Below, in pieces: positions 31,715 to 41,362 of a stretch of 64,000 nt of DNA (its first letter is position 1; each line of letters opens with the position of its first letter). This stretch comes from Zhongshania aquimaris (lineage in GTDB: Bacteria > Pseudomonadota > Gammaproteobacteria > Pseudomonadales > Spongiibacteraceae), in the NCBI RefSeq assembly GCF_019312595.1, contig NZ_JAHWDQ010000003.1, positions 1 through 64,000 on the forward strand. Reading direction: 5' to 3'. The notes below the pieces were generated by a model, which ran no database searches, had not been told where the DNA came from, and worked only from the letters and a program-made list of their open reading frames with translations. The position numbers and the translations under genes were made by a program.

Positions 31715-31732
31715 TACCGATACATATCGGTA
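31715..31732. promoter_or_regulatory. Palindrome between the leader gene and czcC
   Basis: TACCGATACATATCGGTA: perfect 8-bp arms around CA, in the 65-base gap before czcC. It could be an operator for an internal promoter or a transcript hairpin; the 2-base loop favours a DNA-binding site. Confidence 0.5.
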
Positions 31733-31749
31733 GTTTCATACGACAAGAA

Positions 31750-32121
31750 CTAAGCTATGGGAGGACGATGCAATGAACTGCTGACTTTCCTTGGTTGCTG
31801 GATGACAGCGTTGAATTTAGTTGTGGATTGTAGTGATACGCCAAAATTCAAATCAGATGGCGGTAATACAGAGGTAGTGACGCCGTGGCAGTGACAGCAA
31901 TGTTGGCAATCGAGAGAGTTAGTAAGCGGTTCTGCTAAACCACTTTGAACCGGCACATGTGTAAGCTCAGTGTTTACACCGTGCGGAGCTACGTCCTCAT
32001 GTTGAGTAATAGCTTCGTGTTGACTAGTCGTTTGGTGAAAACGATGCACGTCAGCGATTGCCGCAAAAGATTGCAGCAATATCGCTATGGCTAAAAATAA
32101 GCGTATTGACGTACCTTGCAC
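31750..32121 (-). CDS. Small His/Cys-rich secreted protein of the CzcI/CopL type
   Basis: 123 residues: signal peptide (~1-23), many His residues (VHRFHQ, QHEAITQHED), a compact LDCQHCCHCHG cluster and the C-terminal LHRPPIA. It heads the czcCBA operon, the position held by czcI in Cupriavidus. The same layout is found in the proteins at 16599 and 45295. CzcI-like proteins are thought to modulate metal-dependent induction in the periplasm. The start is a GTG at 32121; a later start would lose the signal peptide. Confidence 0.75.
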   Translation of the reverse strand: MQGTSIRLFLAIAILLQSFAAIADVHRFHQTTSQHEAITQHEDVAPHGVNTELTHVPVQSGLAEPLTNSLDCQHCCHCHGVTTSVLPPSDLNFGVSLQSTTKFNAVIQQPRKVSSSLHRPPIA

Positions 32122-32382
32122 CTGCGCCTCGTTCCGATACTGGGCTAATTCGGTGTTAGTGTATAAGAAGCTGGTGAAAGTTCAAACCGATATTCTTTCT
32201 CCTATAGCGCCTCCAAAAGCCATCGCCATTATTAAACTGATTTGCGTATCACCGCTAGCAACTGACAGCAAGTCTCGGGAATGTTAACGCGGTCCGGTTT
32301 TTGCTCGTGGAATTTCGTACACTTGCTCGGGATTTTATACTCCCTTTTCATCTTGGCCTACAGGCTTATATCGAGTTAGTAC

Positions 32383-33369
32383 ATGACGTGTATTACAGAG
32401 CCTAATTTTCCGTCGACGAATGAAGACGCAAGTCAATTAGAAGCCATCCGTGCCCTGCCGGTAAGACCTGTTTTTATTATGGGCCTTCACCGTTCGGGAA
32501 CGACTTTTCTATATGACTGTATTGCGAAGTCATTTCCGGTAGCTCATCTAAGTCTTTATCACCTTCTGTATTTTGACCGCCTACTTGTCAACAAAGAGCG
32601 TGGCAGCGAGCAACAAGATAGAGATTTACTCAACCGCTACTTTGCAGATAAAGGCATTAGCGATAGAAATATTGATGGCACGCATATTAATGCAGATGCC
32701 GTTGAAGAATATGGTTTTTTGTTAAGAAAGAAGTCGGGTTCATTCAAACTTAATGATCACAATGCTGATTTCTTTGCACTCTTGTGTCAAAAATTACTAG
32801 CTGTCCAAGATGAAACAATGGCAGTTTTAATGAAGAATCCGTGGGACACAGGTAATGCCAAAAGAATTTTAAGCTACTACCCAGATGCCCGGTTTATTTA
32901 CATTTCCCGTGAACCTATTGCAGTACTCAACAGCATGTTAAATGCATTCCTTTCCTATCTTGAAGGTCCGCAAGATTATCTTGAAATACTGTTAAACGAT
33001 GGCAATGGACGCAGTAGTTACCGTAGCGGCTATATATTATGGATGGCGCTAAGAGGACTTCGTAAACTAGTTGGCCCTAAAATCACAGCCAGACTTGCGC
33101 GGGGGCTGCTTGCCAAGAATGTCGCGCATCAAGTCACAGTCTATCGCCAGGAGCTGCGCGATCTGCCAGCTAACCGAGCGATTGAGGTTGAGTATTCAGC
33201 GCTCATTGACAACCCGTCAGCCGTAATGAAAACAATCGCGTCGCTTGTAAATTTACCTCATAGCGATAGCGAGCAAAACATTAAGGTCACACAAAGAAGT
33301 AATCTAAATCCAGCCTTAATGAACTATGAAGAAAAATTAAACCAATTAGTTGATACGGCAGCATCTTAG
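32383..33369 (+). CDS. PAPS-dependent sulfotransferase family protein
   Basis: A 328-residue sulfotransferase_3-like protein. The 5'-phosphosulfate loop FIMGLHRSGTTFLYD is at ~31-45 and the 3'-phosphate motif RFIYISREPIAVLNSML is at ~170-186. It would move sulfate from PAPS onto a hydroxyl or amine of a small molecule or lipid. No membrane segment is obvious. It is 618 bases upstream of the NRPS gene on the same strand and could tailor its product, though the gap makes a shared transcript uncertain. Confidence 0.8.
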   Translation: MTCITEPNFPSTNEDASQLEAIRALPVRPVFIMGLHRSGTTFLYDCIAKSFPVAHLSLYHLLYFDRLLVNKERGSEQQDRDLLNRYFADKGISDRNIDGTHINADAVEEYGFLLRKKSGSFKLNDHNADFFALLCQKLLAVQDETMAVLMKNPWDTGNAKRILSYYPDARFIYISREPIAVLNSMLNAFLSYLEGPQDYLEILLNDGNGRSSYRSGYILWMALRGLRKLVGPKITARLARGLLAKNVAHQVTVYRQELRDLPANRAIEVEYSALIDNPSAVMKTIASLVNLPHSDSEQNIKVTQRSNLNPALMNYEEKLNQLVDTAAS

Positions 33370-33987
33370 CCCAGGAATAGTCATATCGCTGCTAAGCGAT
33401 TCTTTCGAAGTCCCCTCTCGCCAAGGCGTCATTCAATCGCGCGCTACGATAGCCCAATGTTTGATTTCCCTGTTTTCAATTCGCCGAACTTGGGCCTTGC
33501 TGCTTCTTACTACTTAGTAGAAAAGCCCGCTTGAATATCAGTAGCGCAATGCAAAATGACTCAATTAAAAATAACTATGTCTCACGCCACTATGACACAT
33601 AATAATAATATGAGCACTTCACACGGGCGTAAATATGTGTAATTGCAGCGTTTAACCTCTGATTTCCTTGTCATTAAAATCTATTCATGAGCACTATGTC
33701 ACACTATGATGCAAGTATTAATACGTATTATGTAGCGGCAACCAGAAGCAGGAATGGAATAAAGAGCGAAAAGCGTGCTAGCGGCTGTTAGGTGTAATTT
33801 CACCTCTAAAACACCTTGGTTTAAGGGTTTTATAACTAAGGGTTACACCGTAAAACGCCAGTATTTCAGCGCTTTTCTCAGATTTGAGCCAGCCCCTTTT
33901 TCCTGCTGTCGGAAATTTATAAGAAAATAAATGCGTAACCTGCATCAACTTATTTATATGTAATACGCCTAAATTGAGACTAGTAAA
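33370..33987 (+). promoter_or_regulatory. Long leader region before the NRPS gene
   Basis: 618 bases with no gene. It carries three TGACACA/TGTCACA-like words (near 33595, 33625 and 33698), a perfect TAATAC-GTATTA palindrome (33719-33730) and AT-rich stretches. This size and repeat content fit a regulated promoter for the NRPS gene. No terminator or known riboswitch is recognised. Confidence 0.45.
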
Positions 33988-36900
33988 ATGACCGAAAGCA
34001 TAGCCGCAAAATCAACTACTACTTCACAGAGTAGATCCGGCAAAGATGCTAACTACGTAGCCATCGACGCTCTGGCCTTTAACGATCTTAAACCCAACCG
34101 GTCGACGGGTCGCCCACTGGTATCACCGGAGCCTCGATTTTTGCCACTGGCGCAGTCTCAACGCGGCCTGTGGTTTGGCGAAAAAATTGGACCCAAAGAC
34201 GCGATATACAATATCGCTGAATACTGCGAAATTCTCGGCGACATTAATCCCGTTGTTTTCATCGCTGCTCTAAAGCAAATCACCAAAGAAGCCGAAACGA
34301 CCCGGGTAGAAATTCACGACACCGAAGCTGGGCCAAAACAGATAATACTAGATAGTTATAAAGGCGAATTTCCGTTTATCGACATGAGTGCCTTTGAAGA
34401 TCCGCGGGCATCGGCAGAAGCGTGGATGATGGAGGAATTGTGTAAGCCCGTTGATCTCGCCTGTGATCCGCTTTGGTTTTGCGCCCTACTTAAGATCAAT
34501 GAACAGTGCTTTTTCTGGTATCAACGCAGCCACCATGTAGTACTCGACGGCTTCGGCGCAGGGATAATTTCACGGCGTTGCGCCGACATCTACAACGCCT
34601 TGATGGAAGAGCGAGATATTGGTGCTAGTCCATTTTTACCCTTGGCGGCACAACTAGAACAAGAACGATCCTATCGCGAATCTTCGCGCCATGATCGGGA
34701 CCGCAACTACTGGTTGGAACAACTAAAATCGCTTCCAGACCCAGTGTCCTTAACGAGACGCAACGCCATTCGCGCCGGTGGTTTACGGCGCAGCACTGCT
34801 CGCCTCACTCCAGATTCAAGTAAAGCCCTACGTTCACTAGGATTGCAAGCGAAGGCAAGTTTGCCTCAGATTTTGATTAGCCTTTTTGCGGCGTACATAT
34901 ACCGTATGACCGGTGCTAACGATTTAGTATTCGGCATGCCGGTCACAGCGCGCGCCAACAGAGAGATGCGCTGTATTCCATCCATGATGGCCAATGCAGT
35001 GTCTATTCGATTAACCATGGAGTCTGATTTAACCCTGTCGGACCTAGCCAAGCAAGTTTCTAAAACTGTGCGCGGCTCTTTGCGGCATCAACAATTTCGC
35101 TATGAAGATCTACGTCGTGAATTAGGCTTATTGGGCCAAGGGCAGCAAATTTCTTGGGTTGGCGTGAACATAGAACCTTTTGATTACGACTTAAGGTTTG
35201 GCGGTCACAAATGCCTCGCGCACAACGTCAGCAATGGGACGGTCGAAGATCTCACTATTTTTGTATACGATCGCGGTGAGTACGACGGCCTGCGTATCGA
35301 CTTAGACGCCAACCCGGCACTGTATTCCCAACTTGAACTAGATGTGCATCGCGATCGTTTTGTCCGCTTGATTAACGCGATTCTGAGCGATTCGGCTACG
35401 CCCATTGGTAAAGTAAATCTATTGTCAGACGAAGAAGCGTATCAATTACTGAATACTTGGAATGCAACAGACAGAGCGCTACCGAACACGAATTTATTGG
35501 CGTTATTTGAACAGCAGGTTGCAAAAACGCCAGACGCCACGGCTATCACCTACGGCGATGATAAAATCACGTATCAGCGTCTAGAAGCCAATGTATGTGA
35601 ACTAAGTCAAACCTTGTTAGAACTCGGTATAGGCACTAGTGATATAGTGGCGATAGCCCTTCCTCGCGATATTTCAATGCCCACTAGCTTGCTCGCTATC
35701 ATGAAATCCGGTGCGGCTTATCTTCCCCTCGATCCCACTGCGCCTGCCGAGCGCCTGGAAATGATTTTAGAGGAAGCTAAGCCCAGTCTTCTCATTTCAA
35801 ATTCAACAATTAGTGAAACACTGCTTGGCAACACTACCGCGGTGTTAAATTTAGATGTTTCGAAGGATTTAAATCCCTCTCCATCAGGCTCTACCCAGAA
35901 CCTGCCAAAGGCACGTGAGATAGACGGTGACTCCAGTGCCTATGTAATCTACACATCGGGTTCTACCGGCCGCCCTAAAGGCGTTGAGATCAGCCATCGA
36001 GGCTTACTTAATTTTTTACTGGCAATGCAAGATGAGCTGCAAGTTCTGCCAACTGATAAATTGCTTGCGCTCACCACTGTAGCTTTTGATATTGCTGCAC
36101 TGGAGCTTTATTTGCCCTTAATAACCGGCGCCGAAGTGGTTATTGCAAGTCGGGAGCACGCCAAAGACCCTGCGAAATTAGCGAGCTTAATTAGTAAAGA
36201 ATGTATTACCGTGATGCAAGCGACACCGTCGCACTGGCAGGCTTTAATTGTCGATCATGCCGATCAATTGGGAAACATCCGCGCACTGGTTGGCGGTGAG
36301 GCTCTCCCGGCGCAACTCGCACATAAAATGCGTAAGCTTGGTCACCCTATTGTGAATCTTTACGGACCAACTGAGACCACTATTTGGTCAACCATTATGC
36401 GCCTGGATGGTGACGATTTAGACTCGCCACCGATTGGTCGGCCAATTTTAAATACCAAAGTCTATGTGTTAGATCAAGCCATGCAGCCTGTGCCACTGGG
36501 TGCTATTGGTGAACTGTTCATCGGCGGTGCTGGTGTAGCAAAGGGCTATTTACATCGGCCAGAGCTTACTGCCGAGCGCTTCCTCGCCAATCCCTTTGGC
36601 GATGGCCGCCTCTATAAAACCGGAGACCTTGCGCGGTGGCGATCAGACGGTGTACTCGAATACCTTGGCCGAAATGATTTTCAAATCAAAATTCGCGGCT
36701 TCCGTGTTGAAGCCGAAGAAGTAGAAGCTAAGATCCAACGTTGCGACGGTGTCCAACAAGCCGTCGTTACGCTTCGTGAAAACCCACATGGTGAGAAAAA
36801 ACTTGTCGCGCACATTGTGCCAGTGCAATTGGACAACAATCTTTTAGCAGAAATAGACACGACGGTACTGCGCAAGCGATTGGAACAAGCGCTGCCAGAT

Positions 36901-38082
36901 TATATGATTCCATCGATATTTATGTGCGTTGATTCTTTGCCTACCAATGTTAATGGCAAATTAGACCGCAACGCACTTCCAGCCCCCCAGTGGCAAGTAA
37001 GTCATGAATATATCGCTCCGCGTAACGAGTTAGAAGCTCAGCTCGCTAAGCTCTGGTGTGAGGTCTTTAATATAGAACGCATCGGTGTCCACGATAGCTT
37101 TTTCGATCTCGGCGGTGACTCCCTTACCGCGGCAAAGATGGTGTCAAAATTACGAGAACTGACCAAACGCGATATCCCGCTTGCCGCAATATTTGAAGCC
37201 AGTACCATCGCCGAGCTAAGTGAGCAGCTGGAGAACCAGCAAAACGTCGATCCACTAGGTATCGTGCTTCCGCTTAAAACCACCGGCACAACAAACCCAC
37301 TGTTTTGTATTCACCCAGTGATAGGTTTGAGTTGGGCCTATAGCGGCCTTGGCAAATATTTAGCTAGTGAGCAGCTGCTTTACGGTATACAGGCCAGAGG
37401 CTTAAGTGAGGAATTTCATAGTAGTGATGCTATTGGTTTACCGCAAAGCATTGGCGAAATGGCCGCTGATTACATTGAGCATATCCGCCACGTGCAGCCA
37501 GCAGGCCCTTATAAATTATTGGGCTGGTCCCTAGGCGGCTTGTTAGCACACGAAATTACTAGGCGCTTAGAAGAGGACGGCGAGCAGGTAAGCCATCTGA
37601 CTGTGCTAGATGCTTATCCGTATATTCAGAACCAAACTCCTAGCAGTGAGGCTCAGCTTGTTTGTAGTGCTCTAAACTTCATGGGACTGCCAACCACATC
37701 ACTGCCGTCTGGATCGGAAACTATGGCCGCACTCACCGACTTACTTTGTCGCGAGTACGATATTTATAATTTGCCTTTTGTGAAAGAAATGAAGCAAAGC
37801 AACGGCGATATTATTGACGAGGTCAAACAGATCATCGAGAACAACCTCGCTATTTCAAGAGAGTTTGTGCCCGGAAAGATCAATGCCGACATGCTATTTA
37901 TTGCGGCATCACAAACAGCAGAAACGGATATGAATAGCGTGTTGCACAATAATGCCGAGGTTTGGCGCGAGCACGTAGCTAAGTTGAGCGTGCACTCTGT
38001 GGACTGTCATCACCAGCAGATGTTTGACGCCCAGCCTTTAGAGATCATAGGCCCATTAATAGCGCAATCTATCAAAGCCTGA
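33988..38082 (+). CDS. EntF-like single-module NRPS (C-A-T-TE), probable glycine activation
   Basis: 1364 residues. Condensation domain ~45-480 with the HHVVLDG motif at 182-188 and the WYQRSHH context of EntF. Adenylation domain ~510-920 (YTSGSTGRPKG, NLYGPTETTIW, KIRGFRVEAEEVE). Carrier domain with Ser1045 in LGGDSL. Thioesterase with nucleophile Ser1181 (GWSLGG) and a late His (DCHHQQ). The specificity positions read by hand as D-I-L-Q-L-G-L-I-W-K, the code known for glycine. A complete C domain with no upstream module means the acyl partner comes from a separate carrier. A glycosyltransferase and an EntD-like enzyme follow. Not enterobactin: no aryl-acid genes are present. Confidence 0.92.
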   Translation: MTESIAAKSTTTSQSRSGKDANYVAIDALAFNDLKPNRSTGRPLVSPEPRFLPLAQSQRGLWFGEKIGPKDAIYNIAEYCEILGDINPVVFIAALKQITKEAETTRVEIHDTEAGPKQIILDSYKGEFPFIDMSAFEDPRASAEAWMMEELCKPVDLACDPLWFCALLKINEQCFFWYQRSHHVVLDGFGAGIISRRCADIYNALMEERDIGASPFLPLAAQLEQERSYRESSRHDRDRNYWLEQLKSLPDPVSLTRRNAIRAGGLRRSTARLTPDSSKALRSLGLQAKASLPQILISLFAAYIYRMTGANDLVFGMPVTARANREMRCIPSMMANAVSIRLTMESDLTLSDLAKQVSKTVRGSLRHQQFRYEDLRRELGLLGQGQQISWVGVNIEPFDYDLRFGGHKCLAHNVSNGTVEDLTIFVYDRGEYDGLRIDLDANPALYSQLELDVHRDRFVRLINAILSDSATPIGKVNLLSDEEAYQLLNTWNATDRALPNTNLLALFEQQVAKTPDATAITYGDDKITYQRLEANVCELSQTLLELGIGTSDIVAIALPRDISMPTSLLAIMKSGAAYLPLDPTAPAERLEMILEEAKPSLLISNSTISETLLGNTTAVLNLDVSKDLNPSPSGSTQNLPKAREIDGDSSAYVIYTSGSTGRPKGVEISHRGLLNFLLAMQDELQVLPTDKLLALTTVAFDIAALELYLPLITGAEVVIASREHAKDPAKLASLISKECITVMQATPSHWQALIVDHADQLGNIRALVGGEALPAQLAHKMRKLGHPIVNLYGPTETTIWSTIMRLDGDDLDSPPIGRPILNTKVYVLDQAMQPVPLGAIGELFIGGAGVAKGYLHRPELTAERFLANPFGDGRLYKTGDLARWRSDGVLEYLGRNDFQIKIRGFRVEAEEVEAKIQRCDGVQQAVVTLRENPHGEKKLVAHIVPVQLDNNLLAEIDTTVLRKRLEQALPDYMIPSIFMCVDSLPTNVNGKLDRNALPAPQWQVSHEYIAPRNELEAQLAKLWCEVFNIERIGVHDSFFDLGGDSLTAAKMVSKLRELTKRDIPLAAIFEASTIAELSEQLENQQNVDPLGIVLPLKTTGTTNPLFCIHPVIGLSWAYSGLGKYLASEQLLYGIQARGLSEEFHSSDAIGLPQSIGEMAADYIEHIRHVQPAGPYKLLGWSLGGLLAHEITRRLEEDGEQVSHLTVLDAYPYIQNQTPSSEAQLVCSALNFMGLPTTSLPSGSETMAALTDLLCREYDIYNLPFVKEMKQSNGDIIDEVKQIIENNLAISREFVPGKINADMLFIAASQTAETDMNSVLHNNAEVWREHVAKLSVHSVDCHHQQMFDAQPLEIIGPLIAQSIKA

Positions 38083-38176
38083 TTACACGAGTGTTTTTAA
38101 AAATACACGCCTGGGAATACGTTTCGTATAGAGATGTAGTTTAAGTAAAGCGTTTTACGCGGAAACCAAAGTAATA

Positions 38177-39577
38177 ATGAATATCACGATTTTTAGTATT
38201 GGCACCCAGGGTGACGTACGACCTTTTATTGCATTAGGAATCGGCTTGCAGGCCGAGGGCCACAAAGTCTGTATTGCCAGCGGTAAAACCTGTGAAGCCT
38301 TGGTAAAAAATCACGGTCTTAGTTATTCGCCATTAAGCGCTGACTTTCTTGAAGTAATGGCCAAGGATCCGCGTGCAATTCAACGCGGATTGAATCCGCT
38401 AAAATTAATGAATACCGCCCGCGCTCATCTGAAAGAGATGGCACAGCACTGGGCGGAAGAAGGCTTAGCCGCTGCAGAGGGGGCTGAGCTATTACTCGGC
38501 AATGGTATGATGGCTGTGCTGGCTAACTCTCTTGGCGAGGCCCTGAATATCCCCGCTGTCGAGACGCATTTGCAGCCAGTAACGCCCTGCCCTGACATTC
38601 CGCCGATGATGCTCACCCCGCCGGACAACCCCCGCAACGGCGCTATCAACGAGCTGCTTTACCACTTTTTGCGCGCGGTTACCTGGCGAATGCTGAGCGC
38701 AGCCTATGGGCCTGTTCGCAAATCTTTAAAACTTAGCGCCTTGCCCTGGTATGGCCCTTATTACCGCCAGAAAAAGCAAGATCGACGCATTCTTTACGGC
38801 TTCAGCCCCGCTTTACTGCCGCCCTCGTCAAGCTGGCCTACTGGCGTACAGGTATGTGGAAACTGGTTTTTGAGCGGTGAGTCGCAATGGCGAGCGTCAG
38901 AGGAATTACTGGGTTTTTTAGCTGCCGGCGAGAAACCAATCTACTTGGGCTTTGGCAGTATGCTAAGTGACGACACTGATAATCTAAGTGCAATAATATA
39001 CGAGGCCATTGCGAGAAGCGGCCGCCGAGCCATTATTGCCACAGGCTGGGGCGGACTCGCGGCACAAGTTCAAGACAATGAAAATATCATTGTTATCGAC
39101 GCGGCGCCGCACGACTGGCTGTTTCCTCAAATGGCCTTAGCGGTACATCATGGGGGCGCAGGTACGACAGCCGCGGCAATTAGGGCCGGGATACCGTCAG
39201 TGGTCATCCCCTTTTTTGGCGACCAGCCTTTCTGGGCATGGCGCCTTGCTCAAAATGGCGTCGCGCCCAAAATGCTTAAACGCAAATCACTTAGCGCCGC
39301 AGGCTTCGTCGACGCTATTGCAGAGGCAAGCGCCCTTTCTATGCAAAATAGCGCGCGTAAGCTCGCGCAGGAAATCGCAAGAGAAGATGGCGTTAGAACC
39401 GCAATTGAATTGCTTCGCCAGTGGGAATTGCTCGGACCATCTGCTAGCCAACCTACTTCTGAGCCGGCTAGAACTGATCGCGGTAGCACAAGTGACATTG
39501 GTAAACCTTGCGGAATGAATAGTGGGGGCACAAGTAAAATCACCGATGGCTCAGAAACTACAACATCAACTGTTTAA
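38177..39577 (+). CDS. GT1-family glycosyltransferase (UGT/MGT-like)
   Basis: A 466-residue two-domain glycosyltransferase. The N-terminus FSIGTQGDVRPFIALG is the acceptor-domain signature of sterol/macrolide-type enzymes. The C-terminal sugar-nucleotide site has APHDWLFPQMALAVHHGGAG ... PFFGDQPFWA, the GT1 donor motif. A low-complexity Ser/Thr/Gly tail covers ~430-466. It lies 94 bases after the NRPS stop and two bases before the next gene, so it likely glycosylates the NRPS product. Donor and acceptor are unknown. Confidence 0.88.
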   Translation: MNITIFSIGTQGDVRPFIALGIGLQAEGHKVCIASGKTCEALVKNHGLSYSPLSADFLEVMAKDPRAIQRGLNPLKLMNTARAHLKEMAQHWAEEGLAAAEGAELLLGNGMMAVLANSLGEALNIPAVETHLQPVTPCPDIPPMMLTPPDNPRNGAINELLYHFLRAVTWRMLSAAYGPVRKSLKLSALPWYGPYYRQKKQDRRILYGFSPALLPPSSSWPTGVQVCGNWFLSGESQWRASEELLGFLAAGEKPIYLGFGSMLSDDTDNLSAIIYEAIARSGRRAIIATGWGGLAAQVQDNENIIVIDAAPHDWLFPQMALAVHHGGAGTTAAAIRAGIPSVVIPFFGDQPFWAWRLAQNGVAPKMLKRKSLSAAGFVDAIAEASALSMQNSARKLAQEIAREDGVRTAIELLRQWELLGPSASQPTSEPARTDRGSTSDIGKPCGMNSGGTSKITDGSETTTSTV

Positions 39578-39633
39578 CATTGAGCGCGATAACACCAGCG
39601 GTAAACTTCGCACATAGGGCTGATAATATCGCG

Positions 39634-40311
39634 ATGCCTAAATTTCAGGGCATTTGTACCCATTATCGCTTCGATGTAAACCGGTATAGCGACGATCTAT
39701 ATATCCACCATCAAGTGCCCTTTCCCCGCGCATTTCATTCCGCATCGGCGCTGCGCAAGGCGGAGTTTATTGCGGGCCGTATCGCCGCAGAGCAGGCGTT
39801 TATCGACTTAGGCCTAAAACCACAAACAATAGCTATAGGCAATCTTCGCGAACCGCTTTGGCCCAATTCAGTCCTTGGCTCCATAAGTCACCACAACGGA
39901 CATGCTTATTGTTTGATGATGCCGCGACCAGCAAACCTGCATTCGCCAGTCAGACTAGGGATAGATGTAGAATCGCTTATTGGCAATGATGACGTAGATA
40001 TAATGGGAGAAAATATTATGTCGTCAGCTGAAATTAGCTTAACGTCGACTTATTTTGAACAGCCAGAATTCGCCCTGACCTTGATTTTCTCTGCAAAAGA
40101 GTCGCTATTTAAAGCGCTTTGCCCCGCTGTTGGACGCTATTTTGATTTTCTTGATGTTCGTCTTTCAAGCATTAATCTTGACGACAACAGTTTGGCATTT
40201 ACCTTACGCCATGATCTTTCAATGCACCTTTTAAGAGGATATACCGTCACCGTTCACTGGCAGCAACTCGCTAACGCCGTCGTTACTTGGGTATACCCTG
40301 AGCAAATCTAG
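39634..40311 (+). CDS. EntD-like 4'-phosphopantetheinyl transferase
   Basis: A ~225-residue Sfp/EntD-type enzyme that loads phosphopantetheine onto carrier domains. The substrate/Mg site is seen in SISHHNGHAYC, LGIDVESL and the FSAKESLFKALCP block near the C-terminus (WxxKES-type). It probably activates the carrier domains of the NRPS just upstream and of the ligase-carrier protein at 48433. A TTG at 39580 would add 18 residues and almost abut the glycosyltransferase stop; the ATG at 39634 was preferred. Cotranscription with the glycosyltransferase is likely. Confidence 0.85.
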   Translation: MPKFQGICTHYRFDVNRYSDDLYIHHQVPFPRAFHSASALRKAEFIAGRIAAEQAFIDLGLKPQTIAIGNLREPLWPNSVLGSISHHNGHAYCLMMPRPANLHSPVRLGIDVESLIGNDDVDIMGENIMSSAEISLTSTYFEQPEFALTLIFSAKESLFKALCPAVGRYFDFLDVRLSSINLDDNSLAFTLRHDLSMHLLRGYTVTVHWQQLANAVVTWVYPEQI

Positions 40312-40400
40312 GGCGTAAAAAACTTCCCTACTTTGAGCAAAGCGCTTAACCTCAAGAGCAGTAGATAATTGTAAAAACCAGTTCTGGGAAGGCGAAGTCA

Positions 40401-41306
40401 ATGCACGACCATCACCATCATCATACCGCTTCTGAACGCATAGGATGGGCTTTTGCCCTTAACTTCTGCTTTACCATCATTGAATTTATCGGTGGCTGCT
40501 TAACGAATAGCACCGCGATTATGGCAGATGCGGTACATGATCTCGGCGATTGTCTAGCCATAGGCATGGCGTGGTGGCTAAACAAACTTGGCACCAAAGA
40601 AGCCAATAAGCGCTTCAGTTATGGCTTTAGTCGCCTTTCCTTATTGGGCGCTTTAATTAATGGTGTAATTTTAGTATTGGGTTCTTTGTGGGTGCTAAGT
40701 GAAGCAATACCGCGGCTGATGAATCCCCAAATGCCGGACGCAGCGGGTATGCTCGGTTTGTCAGTATTGGGTATTGCGGTGAATGGCTTCGCAGCATACA
40801 AACTAAATGACGGTAAAACCCTAAATGAGCGAATGCTAAATTGGCATTTGCTTGAAGATGTTTTAGGTTGGCTGGCGATATTCCTTGTGTCTATTGTGTT
40901 GATGTTTATTGAATTACCGATTTTAGACCCGGTTTTATCAATAGGCTTTACGCTTTTTATTTTATTTAACGTAGCCAAAAACCTAACAGAAACCCTGCGC
41001 TTATTTTTACAGGCAACGCCGGATCATCAATTGCGTGAGCAGATTCTAGAAAATTTAGCCGAGCTGGAGCACGTCAGTGATATACACCACCTGCACCTTT
41101 GGTCACTCGATGGCGAGCAACATGTGTTAACGGCGCACTTGCTATTAAAACAACATTACCAGCAAACCGAATTACTGCGCTTAAAAACATTGATAGCCAG
41201 CGCGATGAAAGGCCTCCCCCTAAGCCACACAACCATCGAGTTTGAATTCCCCGATGAATCTTGTCGTGATGACCACCAATCTGAACTATCCCAACATCAT
41301 CATTAA
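40401..41306 (+). CDS. Cation diffusion facilitator (CzcD/ZitB-like)
   Basis: A 301-residue divalent cation/proton antiporter. A His-rich start (HDHHHHH) and a His tail (QHHH) bracket six membrane helices. The transport-site motif in helix 2 (DAVHDLGDC) has the H-x3-D order of Zn/Cd/Co exporters, and a similar HLLEDVLGW lies in helix 5. The cytoplasmic C-terminal domain (HHLHLWSLDGEQHVLTAHLLL) is typical. It is alone in its transcript and exports zinc or related metals from the cytoplasm. Confidence 0.9.
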   Translation: MHDHHHHHTASERIGWAFALNFCFTIIEFIGGCLTNSTAIMADAVHDLGDCLAIGMAWWLNKLGTKEANKRFSYGFSRLSLLGALINGVILVLGSLWVLSEAIPRLMNPQMPDAAGMLGLSVLGIAVNGFAAYKLNDGKTLNERMLNWHLLEDVLGWLAIFLVSIVLMFIELPILDPVLSIGFTLFILFNVAKNLTETLRLFLQATPDHQLREQILENLAELEHVSDIHHLHLWSLDGEQHVLTAHLLLKQHYQQTELLRLKTLIASAMKGLPLSHTTIEFEFPDESCRDDHQSELSQHHH

Positions 41307-41362
41307 ATGTCGTAAACGGTAAAAATAAATATTGTGGCGTCTAGCAGATCCGCTCAAACAGA

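Noticed and set aside
33719-33730. TAATACGTATTA palindrome as a specific LuxR or other operator
   Set aside because: Too short and AT-rich to assign; mentioned only as part of the leader region.
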